From: Anaerolinea thermophila UNI-1
GTDB lineage: Bacteria > Chloroflexota > Anaerolineae > Anaerolineales > Anaerolineaceae
Length of the DNA: 64,000 bases
NCBI RefSeq assembly: GCF_000199675.1
Contig: NC_014960.1
Span: 3,410,001-3,474,000, forward strand
Direction: 5' to 3'
Shown here in pieces: positions 1-8,516 of the stretch. A program made the position numbers and the translations under genes. The notes under the pieces are model-generated. The model was not told the DNA's origin and did not search any database. It worked only from the letters and a program-made list of their open reading frames with translations. Position 1 is the stretch's first letter. Each line of letters begins with the position of its first letter.

Positions 1-660
1 CACCACCACATCGGCGCCCAGGGTGAGCGGGCGCTGGCAGTAGGGGGTAGCAAAGGTGTTATCCACCATCAGCCAGGCGCCGTAGCGGTGGGCAATCTCC
101 GCCGCGGCGGCAAGGTCAATGATGCCCATCGTGGGGTTGGCGGGCGATTCGGCGTATGCCAGCACGGCGTCAGGGTGCTCGCGGAAGGCGCGCTCCCAGT
201 CCTCAGGCTGGGGATGGTTGAGCCAGACCACCTGAATACCGTACTGCGGAGCAAAATCGTGCAGAAAGGTGTAGGTCGCGCCGTAGAGGGCTTCCTGGGC
301 AATCACCGTCTGACCGCCGCGCACCCGCGCCAGGATGGCAGTGGTGATTGCCGCCATGCCCGAAGAAAACATGCGCCCAGCCACAACTTCTTCCATGGGA
401 GCATCGGGCTGGGCGCGCAGAAGGTCAATGCCTTCCAGCGCGGCAATCTTTGCCGCCGCCTGCCGGAAGTTGGGGTTATCGAAGCGGGTGTAGATGAAGC
501 CATCTTCCTCGCCGCGGAAGCGCGCCGCGCCGGTGGCAACATCGGGGAAGCGGAAGGTCGAAGTCTGGAAGATGGGGTTGGAGTGGGCATCCAGAGGCGC
601 TTCGCCCTCGCCCACATGGTTGACCAGGGTGCTGAGTCCGAATCGAGAAGGAAAAGTCAT
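1..660 (-). CDS. Cys/Met metabolism PLP-dependent enzyme (cystathionine gamma-synthase / methionine gamma-lyase family), partial
   Basis: The frame opens at the ATG at 660-658 and runs off the left edge, so about 220 N-terminal residues are visible. They show the family pattern: an early HSNPIFQTST segment, a YTRFDNPN motif, a FSSGMAAITTAI stretch after a cofactor-binding turn, and VDNTFATPYCQRP just before the edge. The PLP lysine, which lies further downstream in this family, is outside the window. Such enzymes catalyse gamma-replacement or elimination on homoserine esters, cystathionine or methionine in the cytoplasm; the exact reaction cannot be told from this part. The gene is divergent from the SDR gene at 741. 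Family assignment is firm, substrate is not. Confidence 0.88.
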   Translation of the reverse strand, partial: MTFPSRFGLSTLVNHVGEGEAPLDAHSNPIFQTSTFRFPDVATGAARFRGEEDGFIYTRFDNPNFRQAAAKIAALEGIDLLRAQPDAPMEEVVAGRMFSSGMAAITTAILARVRGGQTVIAQEALYGATYTFLHDFAPQYGIQVVWLNHPQPEDWERAFREHPDAVLAYAESPANPTMGIIDLAAAAEIAHRYGAWLMVDNTFATPYCQRPLTLGADVVV

Positions 661-740
661 ACGGCTCCAATCTGAAACGGGATTTTTGAGTACAATGCCA
701 GTATAACACAAGCAAATTTTCCCAAGGAAAGGTCAAACGG

Positions 741-1505
741 ATGGAACTGGCAGGAAAAACGGCATTGATTACCGGCGGCGCGGTGCGGGTGGGCAAAGCC
801 ATCACCCTGGCGCTGGCGCGGGCAGGCGCGAATGTGGTCATCAACTACCACTCTTCCCAGGAAGAGGTGGTGAAAACGGCGCGCGAGGCGGAAGCCCTGG
901 GAGTGCGCGCCCTGCCCATCCGCGCGGATGTAGCAGACCGCGCACAGGTGGAAACCATGGTGCGCGAGGCAGAACGTCAACTGGGCGGGGTGGATGTGCT
1001 GGTCAACAGCGCTTCGCCCTTCCTCAAGACGCCCTTCCCGGTACAGGACGAGCAGGAATGGGAGCGGTGGAAAAAGGTGCTGGATGTGCTGATTTACGGC
1101 TCGCTGTTCTGTGCCAACGCTGTGGCGCCGGGCATGAAACAGCGCGGCGTCGGGGTGATTGTCAATATTCTCGACCTGGTGCTCTACGAACCCTGGCGGG
1201 ATTTCACCGCCCACGCCATGGGCAAGACCGCTCTGCTGGCGCTCACCCGCCAACTGGCACTGGAACTGGCGCCCGGGGTGCGCGTCAACGCGGTAGCGCC
1301 GGGGGCGGTGCTGGCACCGGAGTACCTGAGCGAGGAACGCCGCGCCGCCATTGCTCAGCGCAACCTGCTGGGACGCTGGGGCAGAGCCGAGGACGTGGCA
1401 GAGGCGGTAGTGTTCCTGGCGCGCTCGGATTTCATCACCGGCGAGGTGCTGGTAGTAGACGGCGGCGAACGCTGGAATCGGCTGGCGGCAGACAGCGCCG
1501 ATTAA
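741..1505 (+). CDS. SDR family oxidoreductase with His in place of the catalytic Tyr
   Basis: A 254-residue short-chain dehydrogenase/reductase. The Rossmann start TGGAVRVGKA (residues 11-20) has the Arg-containing form seen in NADPH-dependent pteridine reductase-like SDRs. VNSASPF near 89-95 corresponds to the NNAG motif, and the C-terminal VVDGGERW is typical. The usual YxxxK catalytic motif reads HAMGK at 158-162: the Lys is kept but Tyr is His (codon CAC). The usual Ser region reads NILDLVLY, also without the standard Ser. It could be an altered reductase, a binding protein or an enzyme of another specificity. A hairpin terminator follows. The nucleotide-binding fold is clear; the activity is not. 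Confidence 0.88.
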   Translation: MELAGKTALITGGAVRVGKAITLALARAGANVVINYHSSQEEVVKTAREAEALGVRALPIRADVADRAQVETMVREAERQLGGVDVLVNSASPFLKTPFPVQDEQEWERWKKVLDVLIYGSLFCANAVAPGMKQRGVGVIVNILDLVLYEPWRDFTAHAMGKTALLALTRQLALELAPGVRVNAVAPGAVLAPEYLSEERRAAIAQRNLLGRWGRAEDVAEAVVFLARSDFITGEVLVVDGGERWNRLAADSAD

Positions 1506-1508
1506 AAC

Positions 1509-1540
1509 GAAAAAGGCGGGTGCAACCCCGCCCTTTTCGT
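1509..1540. terminator. Bidirectional rho-independent terminator
   Basis: An almost perfect inverted repeat (ACGAAAAAGGCGGG paired with CCCGCCCTTTTCGT, short loop) lies between the convergent SDR and ferredoxin genes. The A-rich left arm and T-rich right arm let it work for both strands. Confidence 0.85.
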
Positions 1541-1555
1541 CATCCTCAGAGGGAT

Positions 1556-1729
1556 TTATTTGGGACCGATGGCGCCGGTGGGGCAGACATCCACGCAGGA
1601 ACCGCAGTCCTTGCACTTTGCCTCATCCACCACGTAGTATTCGCCGTCCATGTAGATTGCGCCTTCGGGGCACTCGGTTTCGCAAGCGCCGCACTGAATG
1701 CAATCGTCCTTAGAAATTACGTGAGTCAT
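1556..1729 (-). CDS. 2x[4Fe-4S] ferredoxin
   Basis: A 57-residue electron carrier with two CxxCxxCxxxC clusters: [11 protein letters not shown] and [11 protein letters not shown], each followed by P. This is the standard clostridial-type bacterial ferredoxin, a soluble low-potential carrier for anaerobic redox enzymes. I chose the ATG at 1729-1727 because AAGGAG lies six bases upstream; the open frame continues upstream but without family similarity. It is convergent with the SDR gene. The partner enzyme is not evident in this window. Confidence 0.95.
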   Translation of the reverse strand: MTHVISKDDCIQCGACETECPEGAIYMDGEYYVVDEAKCKDCGSCVDVCPTGAIGPK

Positions 1730-1858
1730 GACACACTCCTTAAGGTTTGACGTCATCACAGCCCTGCGGCTGTGTTGTTTTCCGCCTGTAGCATACCCGA
1801 TTTTTGCAGAAAGAGTTCTTGTCAATTGTCACGCGTTTGAGCGTGAAATGTCACGACC

Positions 1859-2773
1859 TCAGCGCAGGCGCTCGACCATCCACTGCTCAAAAGCGGGCAG
1901 GTCCTTCCACGCCAGCGCACAGCGCGCCGCTTTGCCCTCGGGATGTACGCGGGTAAAGCCGGCTTCGTCCACGATGAGCGGCAGGGTGCGCATCTCCAGC
2001 AGGTCATCGGCAAAGGCAAGGTACACCGCAACCACATCAAACAGCGTGCTGGACTGGCGTTCGGGATCGATGGGTATCTTCAGCCAGGGCGGCGAGGCGG
2101 CACACCACAGGCGCACGTTTTCCATCAGCGCGCGGGTGATGGGGTGGCTGGAATCGCGCACGGCGGCGTAGCGCTCGCCCTGCAGGGTTACCAGCCCGCA
2201 GGTGTCCAGCGGGGTGAGGGTAAAACTCAGCCAGTCGGCAGAGAAGACTTTGCGGCTGGCAGGTACGTCCAGTTTGACGTTGTACTCGGCATGGGCTTCC
2301 GGAGCGCCGCCGTATCCGCGGTATATACTGCCGTGCATGCCCACAAAGTGCGTCCGCCGGGCGATGGACGGCTCGCGCTCCAGCGCGGCGGCGATGTTGG
2401 TCAGCGGTCCAATGGCAAGCAGGGTGACCGGCTCGGGTGCATTCAGGATGGTCTCGATGAGCGCGGCAACGCCGTCGGCATGCACCCTGCCGGGGTAGTC
2501 TTCCAGCGCGTAGCCCTGCACCCAGGCTTCCTGCAGGCGTCTGGGCAGGGATTCATCTTCCGCATACACACCCACGCCGACGGGAATATCGCACCTGCCG
2601 GAGACCTGCAGGAACTTCGCCAGCAGGCGGGCGCGGTAGGCGGTATCGCCGGTGGCGGAGAGCGCCAGGCGCACATCCACCTCGGGCGAGCGCAGTAAGA
2701 CTGCCAGCGCCCAGGTGTCGTCAATATCCGTGCCGATGTCGGTGTCCAGAATCAGCGGGATGGGATGGGACAT
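1859..2773 (-). CDS. Inosine-uridine preferring nucleoside hydrolase family protein
   Basis: 304 residues starting with the calcium-binding N-terminal signature: LILDTDIGTDIDD at residues 7-19. This is the hallmark of the IUNH family, which hydrolyses the N-glycosidic bond of nucleosides to release ribose. Further family features are LLAIGPLTNIAAAL in the middle and the asparagine-containing AEYNVKLDVPA segment. Length matches the family (about 300-320). It lies three bases downstream of the serine hydrolase gene (stop at 2777), so the two are probably co-transcribed. The preferred nucleoside cannot be inferred. Confidence 0.92.
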   Translation of the reverse strand: MSHPIPLILDTDIGTDIDDTWALAVLLRSPEVDVRLALSATGDTAYRARLLAKFLQVSGRCDIPVGVGVYAEDESLPRRLQEAWVQGYALEDYPGRVHADGVAALIETILNAPEPVTLLAIGPLTNIAAALEREPSIARRTHFVGMHGSIYRGYGGAPEAHAEYNVKLDVPASRKVFSADWLSFTLTPLDTCGLVTLQGERYAAVRDSSHPITRALMENVRLWCAASPPWLKIPIDPERQSSTLFDVVAVYLAFADDLLEMRTLPLIVDEAGFTRVHPEGKAARCALAWKDLPAFEQWMVERLR

Positions 2774-2776
2774 ACT

Positions 2777-3970
2777 TCAATCGTTCAGCGCCTGATACAC
2801 CAGGTTGGCAAAGGTGTGGTGGAAGGGGATGGTGAATCCCGGCATGTACTGGAGCATGATCATCGCCAGCAGGTCTTCGCTGGGGTCGAGGAAGAACCAG
2901 GTATTGGCGGCACCGCCCCAGCCCCAGTTGCCCGGCGAGCACATGTGCCAGTGGCGGGCGGCATCCACCACCACACTGCCGCCCAAGCCAAAACCGCAGG
3001 CGGGATCATCGGGCAGGCGCAGTCCTTCCGGCAGGTGATTCATCCACATCCATTCCACCGTCCTGCGCCCCAGCAGGCGCACGCCCTGCCATTCGCCGCG
3101 GTTGAGCATCATCTGAGCAAAGCGGAAGTAATCGGCGGTGGAAGACACCAGCCCCCCGCCGCCGCTGGGAACTGAGGGTTTGCGCAGGAAGTTTTCCATC
3201 GTCTGAATGACCTTCAAACCGCCGCCCTCAGCCGGTCCGTACAGGTTTGCCAGGCGGGCGGCTTTCTCCGGCGGTGCCCAGAAATCGGTATCGTTCATGC
3301 CCAGCGGTTCGAAGATGCGCTCGCGCAGGAAGACATCGAACGGTTTGCCCGACACCACCTCGACCAGATAACCCAGCACGTCAATGGCGGTGCTGTAGCG
3401 GTAAGACGTTCCGGGGTGGAACGCCAGCGGGATTTTGGCAATCTCTTCCACCAGTGTTCCCAGAGTAATTTCCGGGTCTTTCTCCAGCCTCTGCCAGACC
3501 ATTTTGCGGTAGAGGTCGTCAATGTACGAATGTTCGTCAAAGCCGTAGGACAGCCCGGCGGTGTGGGTCAGCAGGTCGTGAATGGTGATGGGACGTTTGG
3601 GCGGGACAAGGTCGAAATCGGCGCCGCCGCTGCGCGGCTGGTACACCTTCACTTCCCCCAGCGCGGGGATGTAGCGCGCCACCGGGTCAAAGAGGTGAAA
3701 GGCGCCTTCCTCAAAAAGCATCATCACCGCCACGCTGGTGATGGGCTTGCTCATCGAGTAAATGCGGTAGAGGGCATCCTCAGCCAGGGGTTTGGCACTT
3801 TCAAGGTCGGCAAAACCCACGCACTGACGGTACGCCACCCTGCCGCGGCGCGCCACCAGCGCATCCACACCGGCAATCACCTGACGATCCACCAGCGACT
3901 GAAAGAAACTGGTAATGCGCTGTAAACGAACAGAAGAAAAGCCTGCCTGCTCGGGCGGAATGCGTTCCAT
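2777..3970 (-). CDS. Serine hydrolase, class C beta-lactamase / esterase fold
   Basis: 397 residues. The nucleophile motif SMSK (SxxK) is in RIYSMSKPITSV around residue 85. A YRYSTAIDVLGY segment near residue 180 fits the YxN region with Asn replaced by Thr, as in some esterases of this family, and a GWGG turn is near the C-terminus. The ATG at 3970-3968 has GGAGG seven bases upstream, so the six upstream codons of the open frame are left out. There is no signal peptide, so a cytoplasmic esterase or amidase is more likely than a secreted beta-lactamase. It precedes the nucleoside hydrolase with almost no gap. Confidence 0.88.
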   Translation of the reverse strand: MERIPPEQAGFSSVRLQRITSFFQSLVDRQVIAGVDALVARRGRVAYRQCVGFADLESAKPLAEDALYRIYSMSKPITSVAVMMLFEEGAFHLFDPVARYIPALGEVKVYQPRSGGADFDLVPPKRPITIHDLLTHTAGLSYGFDEHSYIDDLYRKMVWQRLEKDPEITLGTLVEEIAKIPLAFHPGTSYRYSTAIDVLGYLVEVVSGKPFDVFLRERIFEPLGMNDTDFWAPPEKAARLANLYGPAEGGGLKVIQTMENFLRKPSVPSGGGGLVSSTADYFRFAQMMLNRGEWQGVRLLGRRTVEWMWMNHLPEGLRLPDDPACGFGLGGSVVVDAARHWHMCSPGNWGWGGAANTWFFLDPSEDLLAMIMLQYMPGFTIPFHHTFANLVYQALND

Positions 3971-4030
3971 GGTTAACCTCCAATCCAACGGGTTTGGGAC
4001 AGGATGATTATAGCGCAGGAACGAAGGATA

Positions 4031-4639
4031 TCAGGCAGGCTGGTCGGGAGCAGGTTCAGGGCTGGATGCCGGCGGCAGGTGCGCCAGAGCCACACCGGTG
4101 GCGACCGAGTAGATGAGAATGCCCAGCGCCAGGGCGAGCGAGCCATTCACACTGACCAGATTGGTGACCAACACTGCCCACAGCGCCAGTCCCAATCCCA
4201 GGGCACTGCTCAGCGGATACCAGAAGGATCGGCGGAAGTGCCGGAAGAGCAAACTCCACTGTAAAAGTCCGATGATCAGCCCTGCCAGGGCGTAGAGCGA
4301 AGACAGTTCCAGAATACCTTCATCATCATGAAACGAAATCAGACCCGCCAGCCATCCAACGGCAACCAGTCCGAAAAAGACCGTGAAAATCCACAGCGGA
4401 GAAACCCGCGCCGTGCGGCGGAGCGCCAGCCACTGCATCAATCCAACGGGGATGCCGATGACCACCGCACTGCCTGCCAGACCGGTGAGGGGTTTTACCA
4501 GAGAAATCAGCGCCGAGAGCGGCATAGAAGCGGCAATGCCCAGCGCATTTGCCGCCGTCCAGATGAAAACGGTTTGCCACAGGGGAGTGGATTTGGAAGT
4601 CACATGTGCCTGCCTTTCATCAACCGGGTATGAATTCAT
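4031..4639 (-). CDS. Hypothetical multi-pass membrane protein
   Basis: A frame giving 202 residues from the ATG at 4639-4637. It contains about five or six hydrophobic segments, including FIWTAANALGIAASMPL, SAVVIGIPVGLMQWLAL, FTVFFGLVAVGWLAGLISF, YALAGLIIGLLQWSLLF and LGLALWAVLVTNLVSV, and ends in a Pro/Ala-rich tail. The repeated pattern G-x-x-x-G-L-x-Q-W in two segments suggests an internal duplication. I do not recognise the family. The start is uncertain because no clear Shine-Dalgarno is present; the frame continues upstream without membrane character. It is divergent from the phage-like block. Confidence 0.7.
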   Translation of the reverse strand: MNSYPVDERQAHVTSKSTPLWQTVFIWTAANALGIAASMPLSALISLVKPLTGLAGSAVVIGIPVGLMQWLALRRTARVSPLWIFTVFFGLVAVGWLAGLISFHDDEGILELSSLYALAGLIIGLLQWSLLFRHFRRSFWYPLSSALGLGLALWAVLVTNLVSVNGSLALALGILIYSVATGVALAHLPPASSPEPAPDQPA

Positions 4640-4873
4640 GGGAAGCGTCTCGCTTGCAACCGCATCCAGCAGTCCGTCGAGCCATCCCGGGGCGCACACT
4701 TCTCTTCGCGCCCTGGCGGTGACACCCGTCTGCGTTCCTCTCGATGGTCTTTCACCGCCGGCTTGATTATATATCTTTTTACTGCAAAATTCCCTGCAGT
4801 CCCCGCAAAGGTATGCAAGTCTGTTGCACCTTTTGACAGGTTGCCGCAAGAGGGCGGGCATGTTACCCTCTCT

Positions 4874-4900
4874 TTGAAAATAGAACATATTTTCTAATCA
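4874..4900 (+). promoter_or_regulatory. Candidate LexA-type operator and promoter ahead of the phage-derived block
   Basis: TTGAAA at 4874-4879 is followed by the near-palindrome TAGAAC-ATAT-TTTCTA at 4881-4896. This equals the GAAC-N4-GTTC box of Gram-positive LexA, with T for G at 4891. A poor -10 (TAATCA, 4895-4900) overlaps its right edge. It sits 17 bases before the first gene of the block. One mismatch and a weak promoter keep this tentative. Confidence 0.4.
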
Positions 4901-4913
4901 AACAGGGAGGGAC

Positions 4914-5210
4914 ATGGCAGGCAGACGCAAGACTCCGCGCGAATCCTGCCCTCCGCAGGAACAAACCCTGCGGGAGGAAATTGAGATGCTGCGTTCCCTC
5001 ATCCGCAAAACGGCAGAGCGCGCCGAAGAGGAAAATCCGCTTCCCCACCAGGTGCGCCTGCTGGAAGCCTTCAGTCAGGCGTGCGCGCGGCTGGCGCAGA
5101 TGCTCAAAGTGCAGAGCGAACTGAGCGAAGACCGCGGCGCGCTGGATGAAATCTTCCACATGGCGGATGAAATCTTCCGCGAGATGAGCGGGAAAACCGG
5201 CGGCGGTTAA
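4914..5210 (+). CDS. Small helical protein in the terminase small subunit position
   Basis: 98 residues with a strong GGGAGG Shine-Dalgarno four bases before the ATG. The sequence is charged and predicted helical (EEIEMLRSLIRKTAERAEEE, then a Leu-rich LLEAFSQACARLAQML helix) with no membrane segment. I do not recognise the family from sequence. Its place as the first gene before the large terminase is where phages usually keep the DNA-recognition small terminase, so that role is an inference from order only. It could equally be a regulator of the block. Confidence 0.7.
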   Translation: MAGRRKTPRESCPPQEQTLREEIEMLRSLIRKTAERAEEENPLPHQVRLLEAFSQACARLAQMLKVQSELSEDRGALDEIFHMADEIFREMSGKTGGG

Positions 5211-5393
5211 GCCCGTCAAATGGGCGGTGCGGTTGCGCCAGTGCGGGTGTTCCGGCGGATGAGACCTTTTGCCCTTCAGCCAGCCAGCCAACCGCCTCAG
5301 GCGGGAAAAGACTGCGCGGCTTCCCCCGGTTCGATCCGACCGCTGTATGGGCTTGTACCGCCGCCGTTTCCACCTCTCAGGGGGGCAAAAGAT

Positions 5394-5450
5394 GTTGTTG
5401 CGAGCGAGCGGAGCGAGGGAAAGTGCCCCGAACGGGGTAAGCAACCTCGC
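5394..5450. repeat. Dispersed GTCATTGCGAG-type palindromic repeat, copy 1
   Basis: A GTTGTTGCGAGCGAGCGGAG start and a GTAAGCAACCTCGC end match the family GTCATTGCGAG...GAAGCAATCTC seen again at 7048, 11216, 18412 and 22636. The 301-base gap 5211-5511 holds this copy and otherwise no supported gene. Confidence 0.75.
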
Positions 5451-5511
5451 GCACACCTGGCGGGAGTGTCCGCCAATTTTGAGGGTCACTCTGTTTTCAG
5501 GGGGATGATTC

Positions 5512-7032
5512 ATGGACGAACTGCGCCTTCTGCGCCAAACCCTCAGCGATGTCTGCGCTTTTGCCCGCCTGAGCGGGGTGCGCCTGCGCCCCTATCAGGC
5601 GCAGGTTGCCCGCGCCATTGTGGACGCCGTCCTGCACGACCGCGGGCTGTCCTTCGTGGTGATGTTCCCCCGCCAGAGCGGCAAGAACGAAGTCCAAGCC
5701 CACCTGGAAGCCTACCTGCTCACCCTCTTCAGCGGCACATCCGCCGAGATGGTCAAAGCCTCGCCCACCCTGCGCCCGCAGAGTCTGACCGCCATGCGCC
5801 GTCTGGAGCGCGTCCTCAACGCCAATCCGCTCACCCGCGGACGCTGGCGGCGCGAGAGCGGCAACACCTTCCGCCTGGGGCAGGCGCGCATTCACTTCCT
5901 CTCCGCCGCGCCCGGAGCCAGCATTGTCGGCGCCACCGCCTCGCTTCTGCTGGAGGTGGACGAAGCCCAGGCGGTCAGCATCGAGAAGTTCGATACCGAA
6001 CTTGCCCCCATGACGGCTTCCACCGGCGCGGTGCGCGTCTTCTGGGGCACGGCGTGGACGGCATCCACCCTGCTGGGGCGCGAACTGCGCCTGGCGCAGG
6101 CGGAGCAAGCCCGCGACGGCGTACGCCGCGTCTTCCGCCTCACCGCCGCTGAGGTCATCGCCGACCATCCGCGCTATGCCCGCACGGTAGAGCGCGCCAT
6201 TCAGCAGTTGGGGCGCAATCACCCGGCAGTGCGCACGCAGTACTTCTCCGAGGAAGTGGATGCCGCCGGCACGCTCTTCCCCGAAGAGCGTCTGGCGCTT
6301 CTGCGCGGGACTCATCCCTGGCAGGATGCGCCCCTGCCCGGCAGAACCTATGCCTTCCTGCTGGATGTGGGTGGGACGGCGCCGGTGCAGTTGCCGCTGA
6401 TGGACGATTACGCAGGCAACCGCCGCGATTCCAGCGCGCTGGTGATTGTGGAGGTAGAGCCGCCGCAGGACGGACGTCCCGCGCCGCGCTATCGGGCGGT
6501 GCATCTCTGCCAGTGGACGGGGGTGAGCCAGACGCGCCTCTTCGAGCAGGTGCTGGCACTGGCGCGGCAGTGGTCTCCGCGGCGCATCGTCATTGACGCT
6601 ACCGGCGTGGGTGCCGGGCTGGCAGATTTCCTCGACCGCGCCCTGCCCGGGCGGGTGGTGCGCTTCGTCTTCAGTTCTGCCAGCAAGAGCGACCTGGGCT
6701 ACCGCTTTCTGGAGGTGGTGGAGAGCGGGCGCTTTCACCTGCCGCAGGCGGACGAGGGGCGGGCGCAGGCGCTGGTGGAGCGCTTTCTGGCGCAGTGCCG
6801 CGGATGCACCTACGAGGTGGACGCCAGCCCGCATCAGCGCCTGCACTGGGGCGTGCCGGAGGGCGCGCGCCACCCCGGCGGGGGCGGCTACCTGCACGAC
6901 GACCTGCTCATGGCAGGAGCGTTGTGCGCCCTGCTGGACCGCATGGCGTGGGGCTGGAGCGGGGCAACTTCTGCCCATGCGGGCATCATCCCCGCCCGCG
7001 ACCCGCTGAAGGAACTGGACGGGGGGCAATGA
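5512..7032 (+). CDS. Phage terminase large subunit (TerL)
   Basis: 506 residues with both terminase modules. The ATPase module has a Walker A-like PRQSGKN at 53-59, with Asn where Ser/Thr is usual, and a Walker B LLLEVDE ending at D150-E151. The RNase H-like nuclease module has acidic residues in LLDVGG (D285) and VIDATGVG (D362), and a further Asp pair in the YLHDDLLMA segment near the C-terminus. In phages this motor cuts concatemeric DNA and pumps it through the portal into the empty head. The frame is intact. The 191-base gap to the portal gene contains another dispersed repeat. Confidence 0.92.
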   Translation: MDELRLLRQTLSDVCAFARLSGVRLRPYQAQVARAIVDAVLHDRGLSFVVMFPRQSGKNEVQAHLEAYLLTLFSGTSAEMVKASPTLRPQSLTAMRRLERVLNANPLTRGRWRRESGNTFRLGQARIHFLSAAPGASIVGATASLLLEVDEAQAVSIEKFDTELAPMTASTGAVRVFWGTAWTASTLLGRELRLAQAEQARDGVRRVFRLTAAEVIADHPRYARTVERAIQQLGRNHPAVRTQYFSEEVDAAGTLFPEERLALLRGTHPWQDAPLPGRTYAFLLDVGGTAPVQLPLMDDYAGNRRDSSALVIVEVEPPQDGRPAPRYRAVHLCQWTGVSQTRLFEQVLALARQWSPRRIVIDATGVGAGLADFLDRALPGRVVRFVFSSASKSDLGYRFLEVVESGRFHLPQADEGRAQALVERFLAQCRGCTYEVDASPHQRLHWGVPEGARHPGGGGYLHDDLLMAGALCALLDRMAWGWSGATSAHAGIIPARDPLKELDGGQ

Positions 7033-7047
7033 GGGCTTACCGCCGGG

Positions 7048-7107
7048 TGTCATTGCGAGGGTGCGAAGCACCCGAAAGCACCCCGTTAGGGGTAAGCAAT
7101 CTCCACC
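7048..7107. repeat. Dispersed GTCATTGCGAG-type palindromic repeat, copy 2
   Basis: GTCATTGCGAGGGTGCGAAG at the left and GGTAAGCAATCTCCACC at the right, with the inner arms GGGTGC/GCACCC forming a hairpin. It lies between the terminase and portal genes. Confidence 0.8.
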
Positions 7108-7223
7108 AGGGGTTCAAACTCGCCAGATACACGGGGGGTGTTTCCCTCGCTCGCACCAACACCTTTTGAAGATCGTCCAGAGAACACACCCTACACAAAC
7201 AGGGAGGAAAACCAACCGGAATC

Positions 7224-8516
7224 ATGTGGAAAACCATCCTTCACCGCTGGATTGAACCCGAAGTGCGCCGCCGCGTGCAGATGGCGCTGGCGGAGACCGA
7301 CAACACCCTGCTGATTCGCGCGCAAGCCTGGGGCGAGAACGAACGCCTTACCCCCGACCGCGAGCAGACGCTGGAACAAGCCCTGCACGCCTGGCGCACC
7401 AACCCGCTGGCGCGGCGCATCGTTGAACTGACCACCGAGTACGTCATCGGCGGCGGGCTGGCGGTGGTCAGCCCGCAGGCAGAAGCCCAAACATTCCTTC
7501 AGCGCTGGTGGGAGCATCCGCTCAACCGCCTGCCCATGCGCACGGTGGAATGGTGCGATGAACTGAGCCGCGCCGGGGAACTCTTCCTTCTGCTCAGCAC
7601 CGATGCCGGCGGGATGACCTACGTGCGCGCCATCCCGGCACTGCAAATTCGCGCCATCCGCACCGCCGAAAACGACCTTCAGCAGGAAATTGCCTGCCTG
7701 CAGGTGGACGGCGCGGGTGAGGAACGCTGGTGGCAGGTGTACAACCCGCAGAGTGACATGCCCGATGAACAGGGGCGCTTTGCTCCCGCCATCCTGCACT
7801 ACGCCATCAACCGACCGGTGGGCGCGGTGCGCGGGGAAAGCGACCTGGCGCCGTTACTGCGCTGGCTCAACCGCTACGCCGGCTGGCTGGAAGACCGCGC
7901 CCGCCTCAACCGCTACCGCAATACCTTTCTCTTTACCGTGCGCTCGCGCTTTGCCAGCGAAGCCGAACGCCTGGCGCGCCAGCAGACGCTGGCGGCAAAC
8001 CCGCCCATGCCGGGCAGTATTCTCGTCACCGACGAAGGCGAGGAATGGAGCGTCATCCAGCCGCACCTGGAGAGCCACGAAGCCGGCGAGGACGGGCTGG
8101 CACTGAAGAAGATGATTGCCGCCGGGGCGGGCATCCCTTTGCACTTTCTGGCAGAGCCGGAGAGCGCCACCCGCACCACCGCCGAAGCCGCCGGTGGACC
8201 GGCTTACCGCCGTCTGGAACAGCGTCAGAAGTTCTTCTGCTGGCTGGTGGAAGATACCGCCCGCGCCTGCCTGCGCCGCTGGGCGTGGATTCACGGGCGC
8301 AGCGGCGAATATGAGGTGCAGGTGCGCGGGGCAGACCTCTCGGCGCGCGACAACGCCTCGCTGGCGGCGGCGCTGGCGCATGCCAGCGGCGCGCTCATGC
8401 GCCTGTACGAACGCGGGCTGATCGGCGAAAGCGAACTGCTCCGTCTGGTGTACCGCTTTGCCGGAGAGACGGCGCCCGCATCGGCAAACCCATCCACTGA
8501 AAAGAAGGGAGGATAA
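7224..8516 (+). CDS. Phage portal-like protein
   Basis: 430 residues, acid and helix rich, directly between terminase and capsid genes. Family-like features are a helical N-terminal part with NPLARRIVELTTEYVIGGG near residues 55-75, and a C-terminal GIPLHFLAEPESATRTTAEAAGG-like region (about 307-330), which resembles the segment of many portal proteins where the chain crosses the channel. Portals form the 12-subunit ring that docks the terminase and the tail. The assignment rests on these features together with gene order. The start at 7224 has only a distant GGGAGG (about 16 bases), so a slightly different start is possible. The frame is intact. Confidence 0.82.
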   Translation: MWKTILHRWIEPEVRRRVQMALAETDNTLLIRAQAWGENERLTPDREQTLEQALHAWRTNPLARRIVELTTEYVIGGGLAVVSPQAEAQTFLQRWWEHPLNRLPMRTVEWCDELSRAGELFLLLSTDAGGMTYVRAIPALQIRAIRTAENDLQQEIACLQVDGAGEERWWQVYNPQSDMPDEQGRFAPAILHYAINRPVGAVRGESDLAPLLRWLNRYAGWLEDRARLNRYRNTFLFTVRSRFASEAERLARQQTLAANPPMPGSILVTDEGEEWSVIQPHLESHEAGEDGLALKKMIAAGAGIPLHFLAEPESATRTTAEAAGGPAYRRLEQRQKFFCWLVEDTARACLRRWAWIHGRSGEYEVQVRGADLSARDNASLAAALAHASGALMRLYERGLIGESELLRLVYRFAGETAPASANPSTEKKGG

